From Cristatella mucedo (taxonomy: Eukaryota; Bryozoa; Phylactolaemata; Cristatellidae): DNA of 64,000 bases. The stretch is taken from assembly GCA_009760855.2 (NCBI GenBank), contig WPIO01000010.1:1637001-1701000 (forward strand), read 5' to 3'. Positions within the stretch are counted from its first letter, which is position 1. Each line of letters begins with the position of its first letter. A model generated the notes under the pieces. It was not told the origin of the DNA. It ran no database searches and worked only from the letters and a program-made list of their open reading frames with translations. The translations under genes and the position numbers were made by a program. Of this stretch, positions 1 through 11,387 are shown one piece after another.

Positions 1-1544
1 CGTGTCCCTAAAGTGGAGAAATCTATTCGACTGCGACGGCGGGTTACAGGCGTTCAACCGCGGCCATGTACGACGTACGGCAAAAGCAGCCTGCGTGCGT
101 CTCGAGGCCTGGAGCTCAAATCAGCTCAGCCGTTTAAGCACTGACTTCCCTACCTGTTACACGTCTTCGGATTGTGCGCTGCCTGGGCCATAGATTATCA
201 CATAATCAGTTCCTAGACGTTGCGATCCAGTAACCACGAACAATGAACATTAGTCCTAATCTGGCCGATTAAGCATGCCACCGCTTCAATGCCCCATTCT
301 TAAATCGAGGCCGTCCTCGGTCAGATTAAAAAATCCAAGACGAACGACGCGGCGGCAGGTGTTGACGTTCGTCTTCGCACCCTAATTACTAGGCTACAGC
401 ATAAATTACTGCGGAGAATTTTCAGACGCCTCCTTCTTCGAGCTGTCGCTGTCGCTGCGCCGTCTTTACCTTTATCGCCGACGACCGTCGCAGCAACAAC
501 AAGCAGCAGCAACAAGCAGCAACAACCGGCCTTCGAATGCCTGTCCCGGGATCCTGCTGGTCAGGCGTCCAGGTCGTCAGCACTTTGTATGGCTGGAGAC
601 AGGCGCGCTCCGTTCAGCTACCGCTCTGCCGCACTGGTTTGGTTTGGACCAGTGGTTGGGATGCTCGCCTCGACCAAGGTCTGGCTAAGGTCGTCGGCTC
701 GAGCCCCGTGGCATGTGTGAAGCGCGTGAAATGGAGATCAAGTTCTCTTAGGGAGCTGTACACAAGAACTATACTTTATTCTGTCTCAATAGAAACGTGG
801 ATTTATCTCTAAGCTATCTAAAGTGAGAATGGGACTAGGGCACGCAACGCCGGGCACATTTTACAGCATGGAAGAGCCGAATTCAGCGAGAACCGTCGAG
901 AAAGCGATTGTGACTGCGACCTATCTATCACGCTACTCATCGCTGATAGCGTCGTCTCGCTAATCTGCATCTTATCCGCCTGACGTTCAGTTGGAGACGC
1001 CTGTGACAGCATGCTGGACGACAGAGACGGCAGAGAATCTCAGCAAAAATCGATCATCCAGCGAGAGCTTGACGTTTGTGGGGTGCCACAGGGTGGACAG
1101 CTAATCTCGGACGAAAACTATGCATACTATGCCAGCTCACTTTCTGCTATGAGAACAGTGCCCATAGCAAGCCGTTGTTCAACATGGCCGCCAGCGTCTG
1201 CTTACGATTGAGTTAAGTGAATACGTTTTGACGTATACTTTCTGCTTAGACTTTCTCCCTAAAATCTAAAAACATAAATTCCAAACCCAAAAGTTCAAAT
1301 AAAAATTAAAAAACCTAACCACTGAACCTTAAACTGCAAACCCGAAACATACCATCCGTTACACTAGACCTAAAATCATTAAATATAAGATAAAAATATT
1401 GCGCTAAAAGTGTTATTTTATCGTAAATGTAAACAGGCTCGAACGACCATGCTGAGCAGCCAGCTATGGCCACTATGCCCATGGCAGAAAGCGAGCGGGC
1501 TCTATTCAGAAATGACCCCGTAGTTGACCCCGGATCCCTTTTCG
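1..1544. other. Gene-free left edge
   Basis: Apart from a SINE-A at 0.66-0.78 kb I see nothing. Around 1255-1345 there are irregular CCTAAA/AAACC-like words, too degenerate to call telomeric. Confidence 0.5.
655..775 (+). mobile_element. SINE-A copy
   Basis: tRNA-derived SINE: head with B-box-like GGCTCGAGCCCCG, body GCATGTGTGAAGCGCGTGAA, and a LINE-II-like tail (GGAGATCAAGTTCTCTTAGG, GAGCTGTACA). Confidence 0.78.
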
Positions 1545-1870
1545 GGTCAAGTCCTTTTCAAAATGTTTACTCTCCCTCTTACTGATCCGATCGCCAAGCA
1601 CAATTAGGGCTTTCGTTTTTGTGCAGATGACGCTCAGCAGTGCAGCTGCACGATCGAAGACGTCTCTACCTTCCAGCATCTCAAACTCTCTCGGCTTCTC
1701 CCTAAGAGAGATTGCACGCAATCGCCGGCGTTCGCGCTTGGACGGCAGAAGACTGGATGCGGGGGAATCCTTGTCCAGGCGAGACCGAATCTTTGCAATA
1801 TTACGTCGGGTTAAAGTAGGTAGACTTGACTGTGGCGCCGACGTGCTCATCCAGAGACAAGTCCTTTTTC
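1545..1870. mobile_element. LINE-II fragments
   Basis: A plus-strand piece around 1580-1640 translates as IAKHN*GFRFCADDAQ, a decayed form of the LINE-II RT segment ending in the YADDTQ box. A minus-strand piece at about 1785-1865 matches the DDHI.STVK-AYF..HNIAKIR region. Both are eroded. Confidence 0.6.
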
Positions 1871-2040
1871 AAAAGGACACCCAGATTCCGGGAGGATGCA
1901 CTACAGTAAATGCGCTGCTGGTAGAACTAATGTGGAGATCTAGAATAGGAAAACTTTGCTTTCCTGTAATTAGTTGGTTGATTTTATCGCCATTCGATTT
2001 CAAAAGTCTATAACTACTCACTGACATTCGTGACGTCACG

Positions 2041-2165
2041 ACTAGGTTAAGGTGTTCGCCCCAACCAAGGTCTGACTGAGGTCGTGGGCTCGAGCCCCGA
2101 GGCAGGTGTGAAGCGCCTAAATAGAGATGAAGTTCTCTTGGGGCGCCATACAAATAAATAATATA
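2041..2165 (+). mobile_element. SINE-A copy, well preserved
   Basis: GGTTAAGGTGTTCGCCCCAA (box A region), CGTGGGCTCGAGCCCCGAGG (box B), then GAAGCGCCTAAATAGAGATG and AAGTTCTCTTGGGGCGCCAT. Confidence 0.85.
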
Positions 2166-2204
2166 ATTCATTATCAAATTTATTATAGCTTCCCTTGCAT
2201 CGAG

Positions 2205-2265
2205 TTGTAAAACACTCGAATGGAGATCATGCTATTTTAGGGCGGGCGCCATACAAAAGACTTGG
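2205..2265 (+). mobile_element. SINE-A tail fragment
   Basis: Only the 3' part: ACACTCGAATGGAGATCATG, then TTTTAGGGCGGGCGCCATAC. It lies just downstream of a fuller copy. Confidence 0.55.
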
Positions 2266-2659
2266 ATTATCACCACTGTCATTTTTATAACCTGAGCAGA
2301 CATCCAGTGGCAGACTTTAAAAGCGAAATGAGAAACTAAGTTAATTTTAATCGGAGCAGCAAGTCTAATTCAACTGCTCTCACGACACGCCGATTCAGAA
2401 ACTTTAGCATGGGCGTAACCAGACGAAGTTGATCGACATGCAGAAGTAAGAAGATCACGGCCTTGGCATACTCCAACTTCAACTCTCATTTGAACACTCT
2501 TAGAAGTAGTCTAACAAATATGAACAACCATCGGTGGCAACAAGTTCACTAAGATGACAATATGAAGATGCATCGGGGAAAAATAGAAATCTAGACTCAG
2601 AAGAATACTCCCCTCATTCATTGTAAAGCATTATCACACGCATACACGCGTATTGCACA

Positions 2660-3160
2660 TTGCACAAGCAGACATCCTCTTCGGACATGTAGTGAAAGTT
2701 AAAAACAGTCTCACGACTCTTCCTACGGACACGATGACCAGCAAGGTCGCAGGTAGGCAAAGTTGCTTGTCCTGCATCCGAGATGCAATTCGTGGCATCA
2801 GCAGCTCTTTGTTCAAAAGCAGTCTCGAAGCAAAAGTCATAGCAGTCACAAGCTCCGCAGCGGCCAACGGAAGCCCAGGAAGAGCGATCGCTTCTTTCTC
2901 TCTTCTTCAGTCAAGGCTGAGAAATCAGTCACGTGTACGTTATCAGCAGCAATTTCCATTAAGGTCGTTTAAAATTACAAACTCTTGCTTCCCAAACAGT
3001 ATATCGGGTTGCCCGATGTTATCGTCACTCGGATCTTTAACCGTTGCTTGCACCTACGCTGCATTGGTCATCTTATCGAACTTGAAATCTTCTAGATTAA
3101 CCATAACTATAAGAAAAGCAATAATACAATTGCAACTTGTCCTAGCAGAGCTAACTTGAA
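2660..3160. repeat. Unclassified dispersed repeat, copy 1
   Basis: Shares an ordered set of short blocks with 13.80-14.36 kb: TCACAAGC-TCCGCAG, CTTCAGTCA…AAGG, CGTTTAAAAT, AGTATATCGGGTT-CCCGAT. The family is unknown. Confidence 0.45.
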
Positions 3161-3481
3161 CCAGTTCGTACTCGCATTCACAAACTTCTGATTCGATTCG
3201 CTGGCGCTGTGATTGGGTGGAAAAGCTTTTCTACTACGATCGCCCAGTGGATGGCGTCTGTAGTATGAGTCTGGCCAGCAGCCCTCACTAACCAACCTCT
3301 GAGAAATCGTGCGCTGGCAATGTCCAGGCGTCTGACATCGTTTCGTGTCACAAGTCCGTGCGCTTCGATAGTGGAGAATACTGCTTGTCTGTCGATCTCG
3401 TTTTGTCCGCGTGCGTCGACTCCTCCTCGAGTCTCAGTCGGCTCCTCGGGGAAGCTCCTGTTTTGCTCCGCGATGCCTGGT

Positions 3482-4043
3482 AGCCTGGTTTAGACGTGAG
3501 TCTTGCTTCTTATTTTCTTCCTACCCACCCGAGTCTTACTTGGGTCATCCTTTCTTTGTAGGATGTTTAGACGGCAGACTCGATCCAAGTCTTGCTACCT
3601 ACTCAATCCATCCGCTGAACGTTCCTGGAATAGCTACCGCATTTCCCCGCGGCCACGCTTGGCCAACGCAGTTACCGGTAGAACGAAACCTGTCCGCCGT
3701 AGCCTTTACCGATCGCCGCCTCAATGTACAATTTTTGAACTGCGAGCTCAGAGTGTTCCATACACAGGGACTCGCGTTGAACGAATCGACGATTTCACCG
3801 GCCAAGTTGCCCGCCGTTTCTTTCAAAGCAGTGCAATGAGTGTGGCCTGAACAGCACCTGTGATCGGTCACTTGCTAAGTCTCACCTGAGTCTTGCCCTT
3901 AGAATTAAAACCGGGTTTGGCTGCCGAGTCTTCGCCAAGTCTTCCCTAAGTCTTAGACCGCTCCCACCGCACTGGTGACGGATGCACCGAAGGCTCGAGT
4001 AGGTAGCAATTAGGTAAGAAGCAAGACTCACCTAAATCAGGCT
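3482..4043. mobile_element. Candidate MITE with long nested inverted repeats
   Basis: The ends are AGCCTGGTTTAGACGTGAGT… (from 3482) and, inverted, AGCCTGATTTAGGTGAGTCT… (to 4043). They agree over about 30 bp with one 2-base gap, including the 17-bp perfect arm GTGAGTCTTGCTTCTTA (3496-3512 and 4015-4031). Further in, TTGCTACCTACTC (3592-3604) pairs with GAGTAGGTAGCAA (3997-4009). The middle (3620-3980) has no domain. A clear target duplication is not visible. Confidence 0.55.
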
Positions 4044-4757
4044 TAAGTGGTTTTTTTCTGCAGTTAGGTCACTGAGATTCGAACATTGCTTGTGCTACTG
4101 TAACTGCACAGACACCGTGGCCGGTAGGAGTGCCTTGACTGGACGAATCTGTCGACTTGCCTTTTTCACCATGGGCAGGATTTCGTTCGGTGTCACCCCT
4201 GACCCGTGACGGCCGACAAGAAAGGGAGGCTCGGGTCTCCGAAGCGAAGCCTTTAGTGCCGCAGTTTCGCGGCCACCGATGCAAAGGAAAGCCGCGCCTT
4301 CGAGGCTCCGAAGCGCCCAAACCGCAAACAAGCAGCTTCGACGCGCATCTAGAGCGGTTCGAAGGAATGCCTGTCAGGACGGTCGCCAACGGCGGCCGGC
4401 AGCCTCAGGTGGCGCTAGAGGCAGGGCCGATCCTACCCTACTCCTAAAGTCTTGCGCTCGAAGGACAACCGAGCGGTTGTCGGGGAGAATCCCTGGGCGG
4501 GATTTTGCGGTCAACTTGTGCCGCGAATTAGCATGCAGCAGGCGACGGAGGCAGAATTAATCGATGGGCGTCCTGTCCATCCCGCTCGGTGGCCTCGGCC
4601 AATCGCGCATATAAATGAGGCCAGAGCCGTCGCAAGGGGAGAGTCCTCGCTTCAAACCTTCCGTCGGGGAACCAGCAGGGGAGCTCAGCTTCGGCCGGGA
4701 CGGTGGACACATATTTGAGCACGCACATTTCTCACCTACTATTCTTCGCTTCGCCAT

Positions 4758-4875
4758 AATAATAATAATAAATTTGTGTAGTGCCCTGAGAGAACTAGAT
4801 CTCATTCTATGCACCTTGCATATTCTTCTGGAAAGGAAGCATGTCAATTGATTAGTGGTAGCATGCTGAGTGCCG
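4758..4875 (-). mobile_element. LINE-II 3' end
   Basis: The minus-strand tail: (ATT)n, then the GCACC…TTCTCTGAGGGC block in reverse (TGCCCTGAGAGAACTAGATC), then the GGAAGCATG…ATTAGTGGTAGCATGC 3' UTR shared with the 6.0- and 53.5-kb copies. Confidence 0.75.
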
Positions 4876-5269
4876 GAGGGCGATTCACGCGGACCGACAG
4901 AAGCTGTGAGAAGCAGGTCACTACTTAGTCAGTCGGGTGTTCCGGTTCCGGACTTTGGAAGCGTAAGATCGGAAGGCACGTCCACTCTCCAGCTCGGCTC
5001 GAGACTCGGCTAATCAATTATTTGAGTCAGAAAAGTTGGTAGGGCAGAGCGAAGCCTGATTAGGCATCTGTTCTGATAGGTGAAAATGATAATAATAAAA
5101 ATAAATTCGATAGCCACATCAGAGAACCCAGTCAATCTCTTTCTTGGCAGTTTACAGATTGCGTGAAGAAATCGCGACCGAATAATTAATTGTAGCATTC
5201 GAATTTGCATCGCATATAATATTGTTAAATGTGACTTCACAGGTCAACAAGTAGATACGGCTAGTAGCA

Positions 5270-5745
5270 GCAGGCAGTGTCAGCACGAATAAGTACACAA
5301 AGGACGAATCAGAAGGACCTACTAAATGCTGTCATAAACAGGTGTGTCATACCCAAGTAGGCAAGAGTGTGAGTACAACGGGATCTAAATGTATGCGACA
5401 GAACATTGAAGTCAATACGCTACTTGCTGGGAAACTTTTGCAGGTCGATGAGAAGTTGCTAATGTACCAGCTGTGGCGTTCTCAAGACAGGCAAGCTTAA
5501 CTGCAAAGTTTTGATCCTACAGTATCATAGTGTCTCGCTGTTGAGTCAGGAAACCTAAAAGTACAGACGTGTAGTTGGGATGTGACGAATTCATGGACCA
5601 GCTAGGCTGTGATGCAATGAACTCAGTAGGCCCGAATTTTAGCAATGAGTCACAGTTGAAAGTAATCAGGCTTGACCGTGGAGCTGACGTGGTCGTCTAG
5701 TGAAGGTAACTTTGGAACAGGAGATCTAGATTTCGTGCAGACGAC
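5270..5745 (-). mobile_element. LINE-II fragment
   Basis: A minus-strand C-terminal ORF2 region, decayed. It shows GACGAATCAGAAGGACCTAC, CATTGAAGTCAATACGCTAC and GGAGCTGACGTGGTCGTCTA in the same order as the better-kept copy at 53.5-54.4 kb. Confidence 0.75.
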
Positions 5746-6014
5746 ATTAAATTTGCGTTGGCTAGCTAAGCCCATTTCATGGGTTAGGGTTTTCAATTTG
5801 TAAGTAACACTTATCGTTACAGCTCTTGAGAGCTTTTGCATTTGCTCCTTGAGTTTTGCTTATTAGTTTTGCTTGAGTTTAGCATTTATTCGCTCAAACT
5901 GCGTTTGTCATATCTGCAATTCGTGTGGAGTTGACCCGACAATGCCTAGCTAGAGAAACGCCGGGGAGAGGATGCATAAAACCTTGGTAGAGCTCTAAAG
6001 CTGGAGATGAGATG

Positions 6015-6420
6015 TAATACTAATAATACGTTTGTCTAGCGCCCTCTGATAACTTAATATCTTTCTAGGTACTTAAAATATGCTGCAAAGGAAGCATGAT
6101 CGAATGGTTAGTGGTACCATGCTCAATGTCAACAAGCGTAACATGGTTAGAGGTGTCATGCACACGATCGCGCAAATATGTTTAGTGGCAGAATGCACAT
6201 TGGCACCACGAATAAGCACACACAAGACGAATCACATGGACCCACTAAATGCTGTGATAAATAGATGCGCTTTTAACTTCTTTTTAAATGTTGTCTCGTC
6301 AGGGGATGTCGAGACGCCAGTTGGAAGTGAGTTCCTGGCTTTGGGAGCATGCAAACTAAAGGCATGGTCTCCAAAGAATTTTAGGTTCGAATGAGTTGCA
6401 GCTAAACAATTGAAGGACGG
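6015..6420 (-). mobile_element. LINE-II 3' fragment
   Basis: A minus-strand tail TAGCGCCCTCTGATAACTTA, the 3' UTR with repeated ATGGTTAG…CATGC units, then the ORF2 end (GACGAATCACATGGACCCAC onwards). Confidence 0.82.
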
Positions 6421-6654
6421 AGGACCCGGCTTCCGACCATCCTAAGACGACGATCAGCTGAATAAGCTATTCGAGTGGGAGGAGGACTCGCTTACTCCAC
6501 TCTCATCTTAATTATATAAAATCCGACCTTGGCGTACGCTTCTGTCGCACGTCAGTGCCGCTGGGGCCCTTGCAAGATCGGTATAACGAAGTGCCCTTGA
6601 ACCCTCGCTCCGATAGCGTGTACATTTAAAAAAGATATAGAACTCGGGTGGAAT

Positions 6655-6893
<239 letters not shown>

Positions 6894-8894
6894 TAGTGAG
6901 TGAGGTTATGCGATCCCCCGCTTGTATATTCTACTACATTGGATGTCCACCCAAGCTCTCAATTCAACCGCTCTTTCAGTCGTTCAGCTCGCGCCGACCG
7001 CAACCTATAGAGACTACTGGGCCTCGAGGCGGCGCTAAGCCATGGTAGCCACCGAAAGGCAGAAACAAGCGGCTGCTGGCGCCTTGCGGCGTCGGTCAGC
7101 CTAATGCCTCCTAGGCTGATTATTCGAGACATCACTTGCACATATGTAGGACGTCGGCTTTTGCATGTCTGGTAAGGCTATACATTGTCGTGATCTGCGA
7201 GCCTCTGAATGTCTATCAACTTCTTGCGCTTATCGCCTGGCCACGTTTGCTGAGTTTGAGTGTCGTTAAAGGCAAAAAGGTTGAGCTTCCCGTTTCGATT
7301 GGCTGTAACTTAAGTTTTGCATGCGTTTCGCCAGTTTGCCAACAGGTGTATGCTCAGCTTAAAGATGCTTCCTGTCCAACTGCTTGTAAACTGCTAAGAA
7401 GAAATTTAGTTCTCTTAGAGTGCAATAAAAATGTCTTAATATCGCCTTCCAAACCGTATCCAAAACTATGTCTAATTAAATGTAAGCCATATAAGAACAA
7501 ATGGGCCACACAATGTCACAAGTGACTATGACAAGTCCCGATCGCTTGGACAACATTGCCCCGAGACTTAACAACGTACTGACGATTTAGGCGACGCGTT
7601 GTTGCACGTTCCACGATGATGTGCCTTCTGTTGGAGGTTAATGACGAAGACGAGACAACTATAGTGAGAGCTGTGACGAAGGTTTCTGGAATGCTCTCAC
7701 AATCCAAGCTAGTGCCCAAAGAGTCGGCGAAGCCGCAGGTACACGCCTACCGCTCACGATTATGTTTTGGTTTCATTTATTATTCCGACCAAGGACGCCC
7801 GAGGAAAAGGGGGCAGTGAAAAGGTAGTCCTAAACTTTTTAGATTATTACACTTCCGGAGATTATTAGCTGTTCCTTAATTAGAATAATTAGGATTCCAC
7901 CATGTCCGAGCGTAAATGTAAATTTGACAAGTCCGGCCCCTCATTATTACAATTCGGGAGCAGATACTCGTTGCTACTCATCGTGGATGCAAAAAGTTGA
8001 ATATATTTATATATGAATATATACAACCTGTCACACCAAGAGACCGACTTGGAGCATTTTGAGCCTCTGAATGAGCGAAAACATGAAATACCTTTTAGCA
8101 ATATTCTGGGGGTGGCAAAGGCTGTGGAGACAGACACGACTGTCGTCCCAGTGAAACAAGTTTGGAAAGTCTGAATTTCAATACGGAAAGAGCATACTTT
8201 TTAAACAACATCTAAAGAGAGACGGCGACCTCAATTCTTGAGCCCGCAACTGCCCCCAAAACGCCACCCGAATAGTATTCTCACGTAAGCCCGAATACAG
8301 CCGTCGGTAGCCTCTCATTGGCCTGGACTAGGACCTTCACCTTCCCCCCAGCCTTATCTTGGAGAAGCACTTTCTGCTCGCAGCCGCCCGCAAAGGCTAC
8401 GAAGCTCTGTCTGGGAGAACAATGAAATGGCGATTGCACTTTTGTGAGCAGCCATAGGGCCCCCCAGGTCCCGCTCTTGCCGAGTTCACTGTCTACAACC
8501 CGACCCTAAGGAAATATGCGCCCCTATTAGAAGAGCCTGAAAGTGTTGGGGCTGTAAGCACGTGCATCGCAGAGACTTGTGCACGCACGCTCCGCTTCTT
8601 GAACGGCATGGACTCGCTACAATAAGGTAGCGACGCGCTCTCGATTGATGTCGCACTCTGCTAAGGTCGACAAGTCTGACGTGCACTGTGGATGTACTGC
8701 AGCCATTGAAACAGAATGTAATCTCACGTGCATAGCATATCCCTTGCTAGTGAATTGGCAAGACGCAAGATAGAAGCAAATGATCGTCAATGAAACAGTG
8801 GTAATTCGTGTGTGCAAAAAGCACCTCGAGTAAAACAAGCATTTTATTTCGCCATATTCCTCCCTCCCTCACCAACGTACACGCGGGCACAGAC
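6894..8894. other. Gene-free stretch
   Basis: No transposon or domain recognised. One plus-strand frame of 129 codons (7136-7525) is open but resembles nothing I know. Confidence 0.45.
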
Positions 8895-8985
8895 GCACAA
8901 ACACACACACACACAAACACACAAAACACACACACAAAACACACACAAACACAAATACAAAACACACAATTAACACACACAAACG

Positions 8986-9058
<73 letters not shown>

Positions 9059-9085
9059 CACACACACGCAAATGCATACAAAACA
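8895..9085. repeat. (CA)n microsatellite
   Basis: A pure AC run at about 8989-9056 flanked by impure ACACAAA-type repeats. Confidence 0.97.
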
Positions 9086-10056
9086 CACACACGCCATTAA
9101 CCAGCATTGTAATACGTTTCCCAATAAGAAAAGCTGTATTGATCGTCACCATTTTTTTCCTGATGGTATGAGTCCGTCTGCTGTTTCCTACTGATTAAGC
9201 ACTGACAATAATTCGGTGGTTAACTCACTCTTTGATGAAAATAATAATTCCCGACTCATTTCCGATCGCTTTCCCAGCGGACTGCTTCTCATTCGTTCAG
9301 TCGCACCGCGTATATCCACTAATTAATGACTGGCTTGCCGAATTGCAAGCACTTTTAAATTGCTCCTCCCCTTTCGGCAGCTCTGCTGCCAAAAGGAGCC
9401 TCGCAGTCGATGATTCGTTTCTCATTTATTGATCCGCCTCTGAATAGCAGCGCACAACTTCGGACGTGCCGACTTAAGGGCAATGATTCACCACTCTCAA
9501 AATGAGTGCACAGCTGCCCAAAGGGACCGTCTCCTCCATTGTGTGCACTGGTCTACACGAGTCAGGCAACCGCACCGCCAGCATGAGGCATTATTGCCTT
9601 CATTGAAGTCTCACAATGGTGCGGTAGACCGGTCGTATTTCCAATTAAACAACGGGTTGCACTTCCTACCGTGTATGCTGCTGCTGCTGCTACTTCTGTT
9701 GCTGCAACCGTGCCACCAGCCTGCGTCCAAAGAAAGAATGCCACCATTGCTCCTGCTGCTGCCAGTTCCAATGCTGGGGAACCAACGGTTTTCATGGTTT
9801 TAAATGGGGCCAGATTTTAAATGCGAACTTTGTGTTCTCTAAATGTGAGGTACCGCTCTCTTTTTAGACGACGTACTCAGAGGCTTCCCAGGCCTTCCGT
9901 ACGCCGGTTTAAACTCTCGCAAAACGGAGCATTACCATTTTGTATATAGTGGCTAGAGAGTCCTTCCGATCTACATGCTTTACGTTTTAGAATCTAAACA
10001 GCATTTGCGGATGAGAGGCCGGCTAGCGAGGCTAACATCGGCCGAATTACCTTTGA

Positions 10057-10091
10057 CGTCGGGTCGTGCACCCACCGTGCACGACCCGACG
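10057..10091. repeat. Perfect 15-bp hairpin
   Basis: Arms CGTCGGGTCGTGCAC (10057-10071) and its exact complement (10077-10091) with loop CCACC. No tail of T follows on either strand. Confidence 0.85.
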
Positions 10092-10939
10092 GTCTCTCCG
10101 GGTTATGAGGTCGCAAGGGTTCACGCAGGACTAAGAAAGGTCTGTTAGCGCTACCTGCAGAGCCGCGCTAAGGCGCCGTGGTGTGGCAGCGTGCGATCGG
10201 CGAGCGAACTCAAACGCTTCCCTTAGCAGGTAATTCTGTTGAATGTAGGTCAAGGCCAAGCAAGGTCTGCCGAGCCTCTGTGCAAGGAGTCCAGCGCTCT
10301 CTAAAAAAAAGAGGGAGGGAGGGAGAGCCAACTTCTTCTGTGAGTCGCAAGAGGTCGCTCCGGGGGTGAGGCGCTTTGACGTGGAGCATCCAGCTCTCCT
10401 AAGCCAGTCAAAGTTAGCAATCAAACTGACACGAAAAAATGATAAAATTAGAAAACAAGCTCCAACATCAGGGCTGAAGAGTCTTTTTATCCAAGTGTAT
10501 TTGAAGTTAAGGCCACGACGTGGTGTCACACTCATCAAGGTCCAGATTTAGAACCCTGCCAAAATCCAGGCAGGCTACATCCTGAAGTAGGACCGCTCAA
10601 CAACAGAAGCAGCAGCGACAATCGAATAGTTGGGCATTTTACAAGGCCGATGCGCAGCAGTTTCAAATTGGCCAACAGCGCTCCGAGCTCATTTTGAAAA
10701 ATAGGTAAATAATCATAAAAAAGACATAGCTGATGGATCAAACAGTTTTAATAACTGCATTAAAATCTGAGCCGGGAGTCACTTTCGCGAAGAATCGAGC
10801 GGAATTTCAGCGAGCCTATTTTCTGCGCTTACTGTTACGAGGGCGTTGTAGCGTCGGATGTACCTGTCCTTTGCAACAAACACAGCGCTCGTGATGGGGC
10901 GATTCTTTGCAGAGGCATGACGAGTACGGGTGGAGCTGG

Positions 10940-11050
10940 CGCAAAATATGTATCAAATTTACATACTTTTACAAATTTATATATTTAATATTTTTATAAT
11001 ATGTAAATATGTAAAATGTGTATTATGTATTATAAAATATGTATAATAGT
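10940..11050. other. AT-rich block
   Basis: About 110 bp almost without G or C, made of ATATGTAAATATGTAAAATG-like near-repeats. Function unknown. Confidence 0.7.
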
Positions 11051-11387
11051 CGGAAGTTAAGTCTGGACAGTGGGGGCGTTTGAATTAAACGGACTGTCTT
11101 AATATAATTTGAGGTTGCTTCTCTGCAAAGCTAAACGGCTTTTTTCAGAAGAGCAAAAGGGGTAGAGATTGAGTAGTAGTTCGGATAGATATTACAGAGC
11201 CATAAAATGAAGGGACTTAATAGTAGGTGACACCTCGAAGCCGAAAGGCCGCCTTTTTGGAAGCAATCCTCTTATCGGCGACAACATGCGCACTATGGCA
11301 ACTGCAAAGCTAACGACGGACAAATACGGCTGCAAAGTAATAGACCAATGGTAGCCTCCTCGTTGCAATGCCCGGCAGACCTCTTAG

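Larger units (their letters stand above)
9086..11387. other. Gene-free stretch
   Basis: Contains one perfect hairpin and an AT-rich block (listed separately). Otherwise nothing is recognised. Confidence 0.45.

Noticed and set aside
1255-1345. CCTAAA/AACCT-like words as an internal telomeric array.
   Set aside because: No regular period. It is only A/C-rich sequence.
7136-7525. Plus-strand frame of 129 codons.
   Set aside because: Open but unlike any family I know, with no splice or promoter context. It may be chance in a region of balanced composition.
8747-9194. Cys-Val and Thr-His repeat frames over the (CA)n tract.
   Set aside because: Microsatellite translation.
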